Shown: positions 1 through 8,530, counted from the stretch's first letter. The stretch: 64,000 nucleotides of DNA from Thermogemmatispora sp042408735 (GCF_042408735.1 NZ_JBHOQV010000153.1:45898-109897); one strand, 5' to 3'. Notes: generated by a model not told the origin, from the sequence alone. Made by a program: numbers and translations.

Positions 1-1
1 C

Positions 2-1282
2 AGCGCTGACCAGGGTGGGCCTGTGATCTACGCCGTGCCGGGTCACCCTCTGGTCGGAGACACCAGTGTCGAGCTGCTACTCCGTCTGGCCAGGGAGCGT
101 GGACTGGAGGTGCGTCTGGTTGCCGGCCTCTCCTTTATCGAGCCGGTCTGTACGGCTCTAGAGCTAGATCCGCTGGAGGCCGGCCTCCAGATCATCGATG
201 CCGTCTCCCTGGCGGCCCTGAGCAGCGAGGAAGTGGCCGGCAAAGTCATACCGACCACCCCTCTGCTGGTCCCCCATCTCTATAACCGGCGCCTGGCCAG
301 TGCCGTCAAACTGGCCCTGGGCGAATGTTATCCTGACGAATGGCAGGTGACCCTGGTCCGACTGAGCGACCAGGCCCAGGAAGCAGCCCGGCTGCAACGC
401 CTGGCCCTCTACGAGCTGGATCGTCAGCCTCTGGTGGACCACCTGACAACGCTCTACGTACCGCCGGTAGAGGCCCTGACAGCCCTGCGCCTCCCCGAGA
501 CGCTGCGCTACATCACCATGCGCCTGCGTCGTGAACCCGATGGCTGTCCCTGGGATCGCGAGCAGACTCACCAGACGCTCGTCCCCTTTGTCCTCGAAGA
601 AACGTACGAAGTAGTAGAGGCCCTGGAGGAGAACGACATGGGCAAGCTGGCCGAGGAGCTAGGGGACCTTCTCCTCCAGGTCTATCTGCATGCCGAAATC
701 GCGCGTCAGGAGGGGCACTTTAGCATTGGCGACGTCTTCGAGCAGATCAACGCCAAGCTTATCCGGCGCCATCCTCACGTCTTTGGCGATGTCAAAGTGA
801 GTGGGGCGGGCCAGGTAGTCCAGAACTGGGAAGCCATCAAACGGGCTGAACGCCAGGCGGCGGGTCTGCCGGTTCAGGAAGAAAGCCTGCTCGATCGCGT
901 GCCGCTGGCCTCACCGGCTCTCACCGTAGCTCAGGAATATCAGCGGCGGGCCGCCAAAGTGGGCTTCACCTATGCCGATATGCAGGGCGTCCTTGACAAG
1001 GTGACCGAAGAGCTGCGCGAGCTGGCTCAGGCCCGCAGCAAGGAAGAGCGTCAAGAAGAAATGGGGGACCTGCTCTTCATGGTCGCGCGCGCCGCCTCCG
1101 AACTCGACATCGACGCCGAGGCCGCCCTGCGGCAGGCCAACCGCAAATTCCGTCGCCGCTTCCGCCTGATGGAAGAACTCGCGCGCAGCGAGGGGCGCCC
1201 CTTGCAGGAGCGCAGTCGCCAGGAGCTGCGCTCCCTCTGGCGTCGCGCCAAAGAGCAGCTTGATGCCGCGCCCGAGGCGTGA
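2..1282 (+). CDS. Tetrapyrrole methylase/MazG fusion, NTP pyrophosphohydrolase (YabN-like), 5'-truncated
   Basis: The reading frame is open from the first bases of the window, so the gene begins upstream; the in-frame GTG at 23 lies inside a domain and is not the start. The first ~150 visible residues are the end of a SAM-dependent tetrapyrrole (corrin/porphyrin) methylase fold, recognisable by the AVPGHPLVGD segment. From about residue 174 a MazG domain follows: CPWD, then the metal-binding EE..E helix (LEETYEVVEAL) and EELGDLLLQ, with a second MazG-like half near the C-terminus (EEMGDLLFMVARAA). This domain order is that of Bacillus YabN. MazG enzymes hydrolyse (d)NTPs to NMP and pyrophosphate as housecleaning enzymes; the role of the methylase half in such fusions is not clear. 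A small unknown gene begins about 20 bp after the stop. Confidence 0.9.
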   Translation, partial: SADQGGPVIYAVPGHPLVGDTSVELLLRLARERGLEVRLVAGLSFIEPVCTALELDPLEAGLQIIDAVSLAALSSEEVAGKVIPTTPLLVPHLYNRRLASAVKLALGECYPDEWQVTLVRLSDQAQEAARLQRLALYELDRQPLVDHLTTLYVPPVEALTALRLPETLRYITMRLRREPDGCPWDREQTHQTLVPFVLEETYEVVEALEENDMGKLAEELGDLLLQVYLHAEIARQEGHFSIGDVFEQINAKLIRRHPHVFGDVKVSGAGQVVQNWEAIKRAERQAAGLPVQEESLLDRVPLASPALTVAQEYQRRAAKVGFTYADMQGVLDKVTEELRELAQARSKEERQEEMGDLLFMVARAASELDIDAEAALRQANRKFRRRFRLMEELARSEGRPLQERSRQELRSLWRRAKEQLDAAPEA

Positions 1283-1304
1283 TACGACACAAAGCTATTG
1301 CACC

Positions 1305-1787
1305 ATGAGACAGGAATTGCTGGCCTGGTTTGCCCAGGAAGGTCTTCTTCTGCAAAGTATTACAAGTAGTGCAGAGGATCCTGAACATGATGAGATCAAA
1401 GTGACCATGCGCGCGCCCGTCGTTGCCCTGGGGCGTGGTCGTCAAGACTTCCGCGAATGTCCTGACCCGGTCCGCTTTGGGTATCCGGAGTCGTGCCTGG
1501 AGCTGATGACTCTGGACGACTTTCACTGGTTTATCCTGCGCTGGTTTGAAGCTGCGGTGGCTGCCGGGAAAGCGCGCTGCTTTGTCTGCAACAAAGTGTT
1601 GGAGAACGGAGCGAGCCAGCCCTGGGATGCCGTTTTTGTCAGCGCCGACTGGCACTGTTGGCTTGTTGTCCACTTCGACTGCAAACGCTATTTGGGGCGC
1701 GATCTCAAAGGGCGCAACCCTTTCGAGATCGAGTTAGGCGAGCCGGAAATATTCGACCTTCACCTGACGGAGCGTGGAGGTCAGTAG
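1305..1787 (+). CDS. Conserved-looking hypothetical protein with a Cys pair
   Basis: I do not recognise this 160-residue protein. I take ATG 1305 as the start; in-frame TTG 1260 and ATG 1263 lie inside the end of the MazG gene and would add 15 residues. The upstream sequence has no clear ribosome binding site, so coupling to the preceding gene is possible. The protein is soluble, without signal peptide or membrane segment. It has a CFVC pair near residue 93 and later HCWLVVHFDC with further Cys/His residues, which could bind a metal. The N-terminal half is acidic and contains a paired aromatic/acidic stretch (LDDFHWFILRWFEAA). Only 23 bp separate it from the polX start, so it is probably co-transcribed with polX and rplY. 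Confidence 0.7.
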   Translation: MRQELLAWFAQEGLLLQSITSSAEDPEHDEIKVTMRAPVVALGRGRQDFRECPDPVRFGYPESCLELMTLDDFHWFILRWFEAAVAAGKARCFVCNKVLENGASQPWDAVFVSADWHCWLVVHFDCKRYLGRDLKGRNPFEIELGEPEIFDLHLTERGGQ

Positions 1788-1810
1788 AAGAGAGAGGGGA
1801 GGCTGTGCCG

Positions 1811-3571
1811 ATGGATAAGAATCAAGTGGCCCAGGCTCTGGAGGAGGTTGCCACCTTACTCCACCTCAAGAAAGATGCCAGCCCGTTTGAAGCGCGGGCT
1901 TACGAGAACGCCGCCCGTACCGTCAGCGCGCTCGATGAGGACATTGAGCGTCTGGTCAAGGAGGGACGGCTCAAAGGCATTCCTGGTCTTGGGCCGACCA
2001 TCAAGCGGCGCATCGAGGAGCTGGTCACCACCGGCCATCTAACCTTTCTGGAGGAACTGCGCGCAGCCACGCCGCCCATCAAGCTGGAGCTGCTGCGCAT
2101 TCAAGGTCTTGGCCCGCGGCGCATCAACACCATTGTTGATCAGCTCCACATTGCCAGCCTTGAGGAACTCGAGCGGGCCTGTAAAGAGGACCGGGTTGCC
2201 GCCCTGCCCGGCTTTGGCCAGAAGACCCAGGAAAAGATTCTCCAGGGCCTGGCCTTCCTGGCCGAGCACGGTCACCGCTACCTCTATCCTGTCGCTGAAG
2301 CCGAAGGGGTGCGCATGCGCGATGCCCTGGCCTCCCTCCCCGAGATTGTGCGCGTCCAGGTAGCGGGCAGCCTGCGCCGGAAGCGTGAGACCGTCAAAGA
2401 TATCGACCTTGTGGCCAGCGTCGCCGACAATGCCGACAGCCTCACTCGTCAGCGTGTCATGAGCTTCTTCACCAGCCAGCCGGGCATAAAGCAGATCGTC
2501 AGTAAAGGCGAGACGCGCTCTAGCATCGTCCTGGCGAGCGGCATCCAGATGGACCTGCGCCTGGTCGCGGAGCGCCAGTTTCCCTATGCTCTTCACCACT
2601 TCACTGGAGCCAAAGAGCACCATATTCCTTTGAGGCGGCGGGCCCTCAGCATGAACATGACCATCAACGAGTATGGTCTCTTCAAGGGCAAGGAGCCTGA
2701 GCTAGAGCTGGTGCCCTGTAAGGACGAGGTTGAGTTTTATGCCGCCCTTGGCCTGGCCTACATTGAGCCTGAGCTGCGCGAAGACATGGGCGAGATCGAA
2801 GCCGCCGAGCGCGGCGAGCTGCCTACCCTGGTTGAGGAGCGTGACCTGCGCGGAGTGCTGCACGTCCATTCTACCTGGAGCGATGGCAAGAATACCATTC
2901 GCGAGCTGGCCGAGGCCTGCCTTCAGCGCGGCCTCAGCTATCTGGGCATTACCGATCACAGTCAGAGCGTTGGCTACGCCAACGGCCTGAGCATCGAGAA
3001 TCTAGAGCGCCAGTGGCAAGAGATCGACCGCCTCAACGCTGAGTTTGCCGGTCGCCTCGTCATTCTGAAGGGGACGGAGTGCGACATTCTCAAAGATGGC
3101 TCGCTCGACTATCCCGATGAGGTGCTGGCGCGCTTTGACTTTGTCATAGCCTCCATTCACAGCCATTTTACGCTTTCGCCCCAAGAGCAGACTGAGCGCA
3201 TGCTGCGCGCTATTGCCAACCCGTATGTGACCATCATCGGGCATCCGACGGGGCGCCTCTTGCTTGAACGCCCGGGCTATACTCTGGATATAGAGGCGGT
3301 GATCGAGGCCGCCGCGCGGCACGGCGTCTTTATTGAGATCAACGCCAGCCCGCAGCGTCTCGATCTCGACTGGCGCTATGTGCGCAAGGCGCGGGATCGA
3401 GGGATCCTGATTCCGATCGATCCCGATGCTCACTCCATTGCGGGCCTCGATGACATGCACTATGGCGTCGGCATTGCCCGCAAAGGCTGGCTCTCCGCCG
3501 CCGATGTCCTCAACACGCGGCCGGTGGCTGAGCTGCTGGCCCTCTTGCAACGCAGGAAAGCATCACGCTAA
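1811..3571 (+). CDS. polX: DNA polymerase/3'-5' exonuclease PolX
   Basis: Family X DNA polymerase with C-terminal PHP phosphoesterase, 586 residues, the usual bacterial PolX size. The frame is open further upstream, but ATG 1811 follows a GAGGGGAGG Shine-Dalgarno by about 8 bp and starts at the expected MDKNQVAQALEE. The N-terminal half carries helix-hairpin-helix motifs (KGIPGLGPTIKRRIEEL and IQGLGPRRINTI) and the nucleotidyl-transferase pattern AGSLRRKRETVKDIDLVAS with the metal-binding D.D. The C-terminal half starts at about residue 355 with the PHP signature GVLHVHSTWSDGKNT, followed by LGITDHSQS and IASIHSHF, the metal ligands of a 3'-5' exonuclease. The family is implicated in short-gap repair in the cytoplasm. 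rplY follows after 15 bp. Confidence 0.95.
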   Translation: MDKNQVAQALEEVATLLHLKKDASPFEARAYENAARTVSALDEDIERLVKEGRLKGIPGLGPTIKRRIEELVTTGHLTFLEELRAATPPIKLELLRIQGLGPRRINTIVDQLHIASLEELERACKEDRVAALPGFGQKTQEKILQGLAFLAEHGHRYLYPVAEAEGVRMRDALASLPEIVRVQVAGSLRRKRETVKDIDLVASVADNADSLTRQRVMSFFTSQPGIKQIVSKGETRSSIVLASGIQMDLRLVAERQFPYALHHFTGAKEHHIPLRRRALSMNMTINEYGLFKGKEPELELVPCKDEVEFYAALGLAYIEPELREDMGEIEAAERGELPTLVEERDLRGVLHVHSTWSDGKNTIRELAEACLQRGLSYLGITDHSQSVGYANGLSIENLERQWQEIDRLNAEFAGRLVILKGTECDILKDGSLDYPDEVLARFDFVIASIHSHFTLSPQEQTERMLRAIANPYVTIIGHPTGRLLLERPGYTLDIEAVIEAAARHGVFIEINASPQRLDLDWRYVRKARDRGILIPIDPDAHSIAGLDDMHYGVGIARKGWLSAADVLNTRPVAELLALLQRRKASR

Positions 3572-3586
3572 AGGAGGTATCCTGCT

Positions 3587-4246
3587 ATGGCACCAATGGC
3601 AGAACTGGAGGTTCAGCGTCGCCAGGTCCTGGGAAAAGCGACCCGGAGACTGCGCCGCCAGGGGATCATCCCCGCCAATATCTTCGGCCACAAGGAGCCC
3701 TCTCTGGCCATCCAGCTGGAGGCCACTGCTTTCGAGCGCTTCCGCCGTCAGCATAAGGCTGCCAGCCTGGTCACCCTGCGTATCCCAGGAGACTCGTTTT
3801 CCGAGACGGCCCTGGTGCACAGCATCCAACGCGATCCCTGTACTGGCAAGATTCTCCACGTGGATTTCTACCGTGTGAGTCAGGAGGAAGAGGTTGAGGT
3901 CAAGGTGCCGCTGCACCTGGTCGGCGATTCTCCCGCGGTCAAGGAGAGCGGTGGTACGCTGCTGCGCCTGCTCGACGCGCTGGAAGTGGCTTGTCGCGCC
4001 ACCGAAATTCCCGAGGCAATCGAGGTCGATGTCTCGCCGCTTGTTGAGGTGGAGCAGATTCTCCATGCCGGCGAGATCAAACTGCCGCCCAATGTGCGCC
4101 TCATAACCGATCCCAACGAGCCCGTGGTGAAGGCGGAGCCGCCTGCCGCTGCCCCCGAAGAGGGCGAAGAGGCCGCAACCGCCACGGCACCGGCTGCTGC
4201 GCCCGCTCAGCCGCAGAGTGGCGAGAGCGCCGCAAAAGAGGACTGA
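3587..4246 (+). CDS. rplY: 50S ribosomal protein L25 (Ctc/TL5 type)
   Basis: 219-residue L25/Ctc-type ribosomal protein that binds 5S rRNA. The N-terminal L25 barrel includes RRQVLGKATRRLRRQGIIPANIFG, followed by the beta domain (FYRVSQEEEVEVKVPLHLVGDSPAVKESGG and the VSPLVEVEQILHAGEIKLP region) found in long TL5-type versions. The last ~40 residues are an Ala/Pro/Glu-rich disordered tail, common in this subfamily. Start ATG 3587 has a perfect AAAGGAGGT 7-8 bp upstream, and the gene lies 15 bp after polX, so the two are probably one transcription unit. Only the region boundaries within the protein are approximate; the identification is secure. Confidence 0.95.
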   Translation: MAPMAELEVQRRQVLGKATRRLRRQGIIPANIFGHKEPSLAIQLEATAFERFRRQHKAASLVTLRIPGDSFSETALVHSIQRDPCTGKILHVDFYRVSQEEEVEVKVPLHLVGDSPAVKESGGTLLRLLDALEVACRATEIPEAIEVDVSPLVEVEQILHAGEIKLPPNVRLITDPNEPVVKAEPPAAAPEEGEEAATATAPAAAPAQPQSGESAAKED

Positions 4247-4283
4247 GGCGCCCCTCTCTCTCGAGGGCGGGCAAAGACGAACA

Positions 4284-4325
4284 GGCAGGGGGGAAGGCCC
4301 TCCCCAGAGGGCCTATACTCCTGCC
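4284..4325 (+). terminator. Nested hairpin after rplY, possible terminator
   Basis: An 8-bp perfect stem AGGCCCTC/GAGGGCCT with a 4-nt loop (4295-4314) is enclosed by a second stem GGCAGG/CCTGCC (4284-4289 with 4320-4325). It is followed by a pyrimidine-rich CTCTCTCTCTG tract rather than a pure T-run. It lies 38 bp after the rplY stop and 93 bp before the glycosyltransferase start, so it probably ends or attenuates the polX-rplY transcript. Confidence 0.5.
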
Positions 4326-4417
4326 TCTCTCTCTGCCCAGACCAGGCACCAGCCAGCGCAAGCAGCAGCCTGCAGGCCGGTCGCCGTCAACACTCTGCCA
4401 GGAAGCGAGCGATAGAC

Positions 4418-5647
4418 ATGCGTATCATGATCGTCACCGACCAATATCCGCCGATGGTAGGAGGGGTACCTGTCGTCACCCACGACCTGGCCGTCGGCCT
4501 GACCGCGCGCGGCCACCAGGTCTGGGTGGTTGCTCCTTGCCAGGGAGCGCGCGACGTCCACCGTATCGAAGAAGGGGTACATGTCTATCGCTTTACCTCG
4601 TTCGAGTGGCCGACCTACCGCGATATGCGCATCCCCTTCCTGCCGATCCTGCCCATTCGGCGCCTGCTGAAACAGGGCAACCCTGATGTCATCCATATTC
4701 ACTCACCGATCGTTCTGGGCAACATCGCCCAGCTATTGGCGGGGGGACTGCGCAAGCCGGTGATTGCCACCAACCACTACTTGCCGATTAACATCAGCCG
4801 CACCCTGGCCAGCGATCAGCGCTTCAGCAAGCCTTTCGATACGCTGAGCTATAGCTACCTGATCCACTTCTACAATCGTTGCGAGTACGTGACCACCCCG
4901 ACTCACACCGCCCTGCGCCTCCTCTACGAACATGGACTGCGCGCGCCGGCGGGGGTCATCTCCAATGGGATTGATCTCAAGAAATTCAGGCCGGGACCGC
5001 CCGATGAAGAGGTGCGCCAGCGCTATCGCCTGCCGACTGACCGTCCCCTGATTTTGCATGTCAATCGCCTCAGCGAGGAGAAGAGGGTCAACGTTTTGTT
5101 AGAGGCCGTGGCCCGGCTGGGCAGCCGAGCCTACGTTGTGCTGGCGGGTACGGGACCGGCGGAGGCCGAGCTGCGCGCTCAGGCCGCACGTCTGCAGATC
5201 GAGGACCGTGTGGCCTTTCTGGGATTTGTGGCCGATCGCGATCTGCTGGCCATCCGGCGGATGGCCGATCTCTTTGTGATCCCCTCAGAGGCCGATCTGC
5301 AGAGTCTGGCGACGATGGAGGCGATGGCCTGTGGCCTGCCGGTCGTGGCGGCCAATGCCTATGCGCTGCCAGAGCTGGTTCATCACGGCGAGAACGGACT
5401 GCTCTTTGAGCCGGGGAATAGCGTGGAGCTGGCACAGGCCATCGACTATCTCTTGGAGCGCCCCGAGCTGCGCAAGCAGATGGGGGGGAAGAGCCTGGAG
5501 ATCATTGCACAGCACGACCGTGAGCGCGTCCTTGATCAATGGGAGGCGCTCTATCGGCGTCTGGCCTCAGAATTTGCGCTGGCGCGACAACTGCGAGAGC
5601 AGGCCCGACGGGCCTCACGTCTCAGGCGTCCGCCGCTGCCCTCCTGA
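4418..5647 (+). CDS. Glycosyltransferase family 4 (GT-B fold)
   Basis: 409-residue GT-B glycosyltransferase transferring a sugar from a nucleotide-sugar donor, probably to a lipid or polysaccharide acceptor at the cytoplasmic face of the membrane. The N-terminal Rossmann half starts MRIMIVTDQYPPMVGGVP with the Gly-rich acceptor loop and has DVIHIHSP. The C-terminal donor half has NRLSEEKRVNVLLEAV, VLAGTGPAEAELR, and the EADLQSLATMEAMACG motif corresponding to the E-x7-E donor-binding signature. The glutamate-leucine-rich version of that motif resembles diacylglycerol glucosyltransferases, but the acceptor cannot be assigned. galU, which makes UDP-glucose, lies 1.2 kb downstream on the other strand. 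The start has only a weak upstream GCGAGCGA ribosome site. Confidence 0.9.
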   Translation: MRIMIVTDQYPPMVGGVPVVTHDLAVGLTARGHQVWVVAPCQGARDVHRIEEGVHVYRFTSFEWPTYRDMRIPFLPILPIRRLLKQGNPDVIHIHSPIVLGNIAQLLAGGLRKPVIATNHYLPINISRTLASDQRFSKPFDTLSYSYLIHFYNRCEYVTTPTHTALRLLYEHGLRAPAGVISNGIDLKKFRPGPPDEEVRQRYRLPTDRPLILHVNRLSEEKRVNVLLEAVARLGSRAYVVLAGTGPAEAELRAQAARLQIEDRVAFLGFVADRDLLAIRRMADLFVIPSEADLQSLATMEAMACGLPVVAANAYALPELVHHGENGLLFEPGNSVELAQAIDYLLERPELRKQMGGKSLEIIAQHDRERVLDQWEALYRRLASEFALARQLREQARRASRLRRPPLPS

Positions 5648-5661
5648 CCTGACGAGGGCAG

Positions 5662-5916
5662 CTAATAGCAACCCCTCTGGCGACCATGGCGACCGGCCCG
5701 CCGCGGATCGATCCAGGAGCGATGCAGCAGACGAGCAAAACCGCGCTCGATATCCCAGCGAAGTTGAGTCGCCTGGTAGCGCAGCCAGCCAAGAACCAGC
5801 TCCTGCCAGGTCGGACGCCAAAGAGGGGGCGGCATCCGGCGACGCTCATCGGTGCGGACAAAGACCGGGGCCAGAATCAACGAGCGCGGGCGCTTCTCGA
5901 ACCTTCGCTCTTCCAT
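5662..5916 (-). CDS. Small basic protein of unknown function (84 residues)
   Basis: Reverse-strand ORF with ATG at 5916-5914 preceded by GAGGAG about 11 bp upstream. The 84-residue product is strongly basic and Trp/Arg-rich, with a predicted amphipathic helix in the middle (PTWQELVLGWLRYQATQLRW, then DIERGFARLL). It ends 15 bp from the convergent glycosyltransferase stop. The residue composition, helix pattern and ribosome site look protein-like, whereas the forward frames across the same region are Ser/Pro/Arg-rich shadows. I recognise no family, and no promoter is obvious upstream. A real but lineage-specific gene is the best reading; a chance ORF remains possible. Confidence 0.4.
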   Translation of the reverse strand: MEERRFEKRPRSLILAPVFVRTDERRRMPPPLWRPTWQELVLGWLRYQATQLRWDIERGFARLLHRSWIDPRRAGRHGRQRGCY

Positions 5917-6237
5917 GCGGCCTGTAGCTCCTCGGTGTTTCCCTCCAGCAAGCACACGGCAAGACAAACGAAGCACAGCGACGTCTGACGTCTGCGGGTA
6001 AGTGTCAGTCAGGTATTCGAGCGGCCATCATAAGAGGCTCTGAGGAAGAGTATAGTGCCTGGAGAGGGATTTGTCCAGGGAACGGCCATCGGCATGCCTC
6101 CCTTGGGCCAGGGGCCCTTCGGCGACAGGCGCGGGCCATCAGCCGGCTTCAAGGTAGCAATTCTATGTAGGCCAAAGGGAGAAGAAAGAGGTAGCCATGC
6201 CAGACCGGTACCGGAATGACTAAGGATGCCCGTTTCA

Positions 6238-6266
6238 TTGACAAGAATGGGGGATTTCAGTATACT
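6238..6266 (+). promoter_or_regulatory. Near-consensus sigma-70 promoter of the KGG gene
   Basis: TTGACA at 6238-6243, exactly 17 bp, then TATACT at 6261-6266. The predicted start of transcription is near 6273, 60-65 nt before the chosen ATG at 6337. It rules out the in-frame ATG at 6226, which lies upstream of the promoter. Confidence 0.85.
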
Positions 6267-6336
6267 CTTCGCCACAGGCGAGGAGCCTGTATATTTTGTT
6301 TTGGCTTGGGAGCTTGCCCGAGCAAAGGGAATGGTG

Positions 6337-6681
6337 ATGGCTACCAGAGAAGAGGAGAAACCGGCGCCGATGTCAACCGTCGAGGCCGGTCGTAAGGGGG
6401 GGAGTGTTGTCCGCGACAAATATGGAGGGGAATACTATCGCCAGATAGGCAAGAAGGGAGGTACCGCTCTCAAGGAGAAGCGCGGGAGCGAGTACTATCG
6501 CCAGATTGCCCAGAAAGGTGGCCAGGCCAACGTGACAAAGTATGGTCCGGCCCACTTTTCGGAGATGGGGAAGAAGGGTGGCAATGCGACCAAGGCGCGG
6601 CAAGACCCCGACTTTTACAGCCGGATCGGTAAGTTGGGAGGGGCAGCCAGGCGTCGGAAGAAAGCGGAGGCACAGGAATAA
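6337..6681 (+). CDS. KGG-repeat stress-induced family protein
   Basis: 114-residue hydrophilic protein made almost entirely of four and a half ~22-residue repeats of the KGG type: a GRKGG/GKKGG/QKGG/GKLGG core followed by a charged linker and a YYRQI/HFSEM/FYSRI helix end. KGG-motif proteins (general stress protein GsiB/YciG-like) are induced by stress or starvation and behave as small hydrophilic proteins; the biochemical role is not settled. ATG 6337 has AAAGGGA six bases upstream; the neighbouring in-frame ATG 6331 would be too close to it. The upstream promoter has a perfect -35 hexamer and 17-bp spacing, which predicts high expression. The last residues are a basic RRRKKAEAQE tail. Confidence 0.9.
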   Translation: MATREEEKPAPMSTVEAGRKGGSVVRDKYGGEYYRQIGKKGGTALKEKRGSEYYRQIAQKGGQANVTKYGPAHFSEMGKKGGNATKARQDPDFYSRIGKLGGAARRRKKAEAQE

Positions 6682-6867
6682 TTCTATCTCATTATGGCGT
6701 AAAGCTGCTCTTCTGGCACAAGGCAGCGCTATGATCGCTGGGAGGCCGGGGGAGAGGTCCAGGCCCAATCTGAGATGGCCTGCAAATCCTCTTCGCCCGG
6801 CCTCCTATTTGCTGGCCTCCGCTGCCAGGCGCGGCGCCAGGCGCTGCCTCGCCGCCAGTAGTCCAGA

Positions 6868-7755
6868 TCAACTCTCCGATCCCTGGTTCAGCCCCTCCAG
6901 AGCCTGGCGAAGGAAGGCGCGCAGGTCGGGCGCCAGCTCGGGACGCTTGAGCGCATAGGTGATCGTTGTGGTCAGCAGTCCCAGACGTGTACCAGTGTCG
7001 TAATAGGTGCCAGTGAAGCGTAAGCCGTAGCAGCGTCCCTCGCTGGCCTGTCGCTCGATGGCATCGGTCACCTGAATCTCGCCGCCAGCGCCAGGTGGGG
7101 TTTCTTCCAAAAGCGGGAAGATATCGGGAGTCAGAAGATAGCGGCCCATCACCGCCAGATTGGAGGGCGCTTCCTCCCGTGGCGGTTTCTCCACCAGGTG
7201 CGTGATGCGCAGCGCCTGCTCCCCTAGCTCCTCCACGGCAGCGATGCCGTAGCTGGAGATCAGGTCATCCGGCACGGGGGCGAGCGCGACCACCGAGCCG
7301 CCGTAGCGCTCGTGGATCGCCATCAATTGGGGCAAGCAGGGCGTCTCTTCTGCGACCAGTACGTCGCCCAGCATAACGACAAACGGCTCATCGCCCACCA
7401 GAGCACGGGCGCAGAGAATGGCGTGCCCGAGTCCCAGTGGCTCGGGCTGGCGCACAGCGCTGTAGTGCGCCAGCTGATGCACACGCCGCAGCTCCTCCAA
7501 TTCCTGCAACTTTCCACGTTGCTCTAAAAGCTGTTCCAGCTCGGGAAAGGCGTCGAAATGATCCTCAATAGCGCGCTTGCTCCTGCTGGTGACGAAAATG
7601 ATCTCCTCGATGCCGCAGGCCACGGCCTCTTCGACAATATATTGCAGAGTTGGCTTATCGACCAGCGGCAGCATCTCTTTGGGGATAACCTTCGTGGCTG
7701 GCAGGATGCGCGTGCCCAGTCCCGCCACTGGCAATACGGCTTTGCGAATACGCAT
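6868..7755 (-). CDS. galU: UTP--glucose-1-phosphate uridylyltransferase
   Basis: 295-residue GalU, making UDP-glucose from UTP and glucose 1-phosphate in the cytoplasm. The N-terminus has the nucleotidyltransferase signature AVLPAVAGLGTRILPATK in shortened form (VAGLGTRILPATKVIPKEML), followed by VDKPTLQYIVEEAVACGIEEIIFVT, the LGLGHAILCAR segment and FVVMLGDVLV. The Lys-containing VEKPPREEAPSNLAVMGRYLL and GGEIQVTDAI motifs complete the active site. Length is normal. ATG 7755 follows AAGGAGGG closely. It is monocistronic between convergent KGG and divergent kinase genes, and has its own promoter (7818-7847). Its product could feed the GT4 enzyme at 4418. Confidence 0.95.
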   Translation of the reverse strand: MRIRKAVLPVAGLGTRILPATKVIPKEMLPLVDKPTLQYIVEEAVACGIEEIIFVTSRSKRAIEDHFDAFPELEQLLEQRGKLQELEELRRVHQLAHYSAVRQPEPLGLGHAILCARALVGDEPFVVMLGDVLVAEETPCLPQLMAIHERYGGSVVALAPVPDDLISSYGIAAVEELGEQALRITHLVEKPPREEAPSNLAVMGRYLLTPDIFPLLEETPPGAGGEIQVTDAIERQASEGRCYGLRFTGTYYDTGTRLGLLTTTITYALKRPELAPDLRAFLRQALEGLNQGSES

Positions 7756-7817
7756 TAACCCTCCTTGATTCTTGGCAAGAAAGCGCTCCGGTCTGCCTGC
7801 TCCTGGCGTCCAGCCCT

Positions 7818-7847
7818 ATTGTAGCGACCGGGCGCAGTGATGGTCAA
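7818..7847 (-). promoter_or_regulatory. galU promoter
   Basis: Read on the minus strand: TTGACC (7847-7842), 18 bp, TACAAT (7823-7818). The predicted transcript starts about 55-60 nt before the galU ATG. Confidence 0.7.
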
Positions 7848-8471
7848 TCTCAGCCTGGCGGCCTCCACGGCGGGTGAGCCGTGGGAGAGACGGAGAGGGA
7901 AGTCTCCCGTTGGAGGAAAAGGCCAGCTGGCTCGTTCTGGCCCACTGGTCATCGATTTCAGGGGGCCCGGCCAGTCTAGCCAGCCTGGCCTTGCCTGTTC
8001 GGCTATTGCTATCATAGCATATTCTATGGTCTCTGAGGCGATGCTGAGTATCGAAGGCGCTCCTGGCGCACAACTTCGTGCAGGATAAGGAGAGGGTCGA
8101 GCTGGCTCTGGGCTGCCCTCGTCCGGTCCTGGCCCTGGAGTCGGGTGGGGGAACAAAAGGATATGCCAGAAGCCGGGGGATAGGGCGTTCCTAAAAAGCA
8201 GAGCGCCCGTGCTGCGTCTGCTTCGCGCTCACTCTCCACCGCGCCTCCGGCGTGGTTGTCTCCAGTTGCCTTGAAGCAGCGGCGGTCTAACGGGTGCCTC
8301 TTTCTTGCCTGCTAGATTGATGGGTGGGCGGGCCGGTCTGCTCAGACAGGCGGGCCAGGGTTCGATCTGGCTGCTCTAGCTGTCCGTTGATCTGTCCATC
8401 TGGGCCATCGTCTTGCTGAGGGAATGGAGAGAGTCAGGGCAGAGCCTTCCCCTAACCGGGTATGCTGATCC
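7848..8471. other. Intergenic region without a supported gene
   Basis: About 620 bp between the galU promoter and the operator-like palindrome of the next gene. Several ORFs cross it, but all are Pro/Ser/Arg-rich, lack ribosome sites and overlap one another. I see no terminator or RNA gene here. Confidence 0.5.
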
Positions 8472-8489
8472 TTGCTCCCCCGGGAGCAA
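8472..8489. promoter_or_regulatory. 18-bp perfect inverted repeat, operator candidate
   Basis: TTGCTCCCCCGGGAGCAA: 8-bp arms around a 2-bp centre. It lies 35 bp upstream of the extended -10 of the kinase gene, where an activator or repressor dimer could bind. No regulator is identified. Confidence 0.5.
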
Positions 8490-8501
8490 TATCCCAGCCG
8501 T

Positions 8502-8530
8502 TTTCTCCTGCTGCAAGAATATGCTATAGT
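8502..8530 (+). promoter_or_regulatory. Extended -10 promoter candidate for the kinase gene
   Basis: TGCTATAGT (8522-8530), an extended -10, with a weak TTTCTC -35 at 17 bp (8502-8507). It would give a leader of roughly 85 nt before ATG 8624. Confidence 0.5.

Noticed and set aside
5686..5988. 100-residue forward ORF opposite the small minus-strand ORF
   Set aside because: No ribosome site, Ser/Pro/Gln-rich composition; the opposite strand is more protein-like.
7755..8156. 133-residue minus-strand ORF upstream of galU
   Set aside because: Pro/Ser/Arg-rich, no ribosome site, overlaps the galU promoter and other ORFs of the same kind.
8342..8400. GGTTCGAT-like sequence resembling a tRNA T-arm
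   Set aside because: The flanking bases do not form a 5-bp T-stem with a 7-nt loop, and no acceptor or anticodon stem fits.
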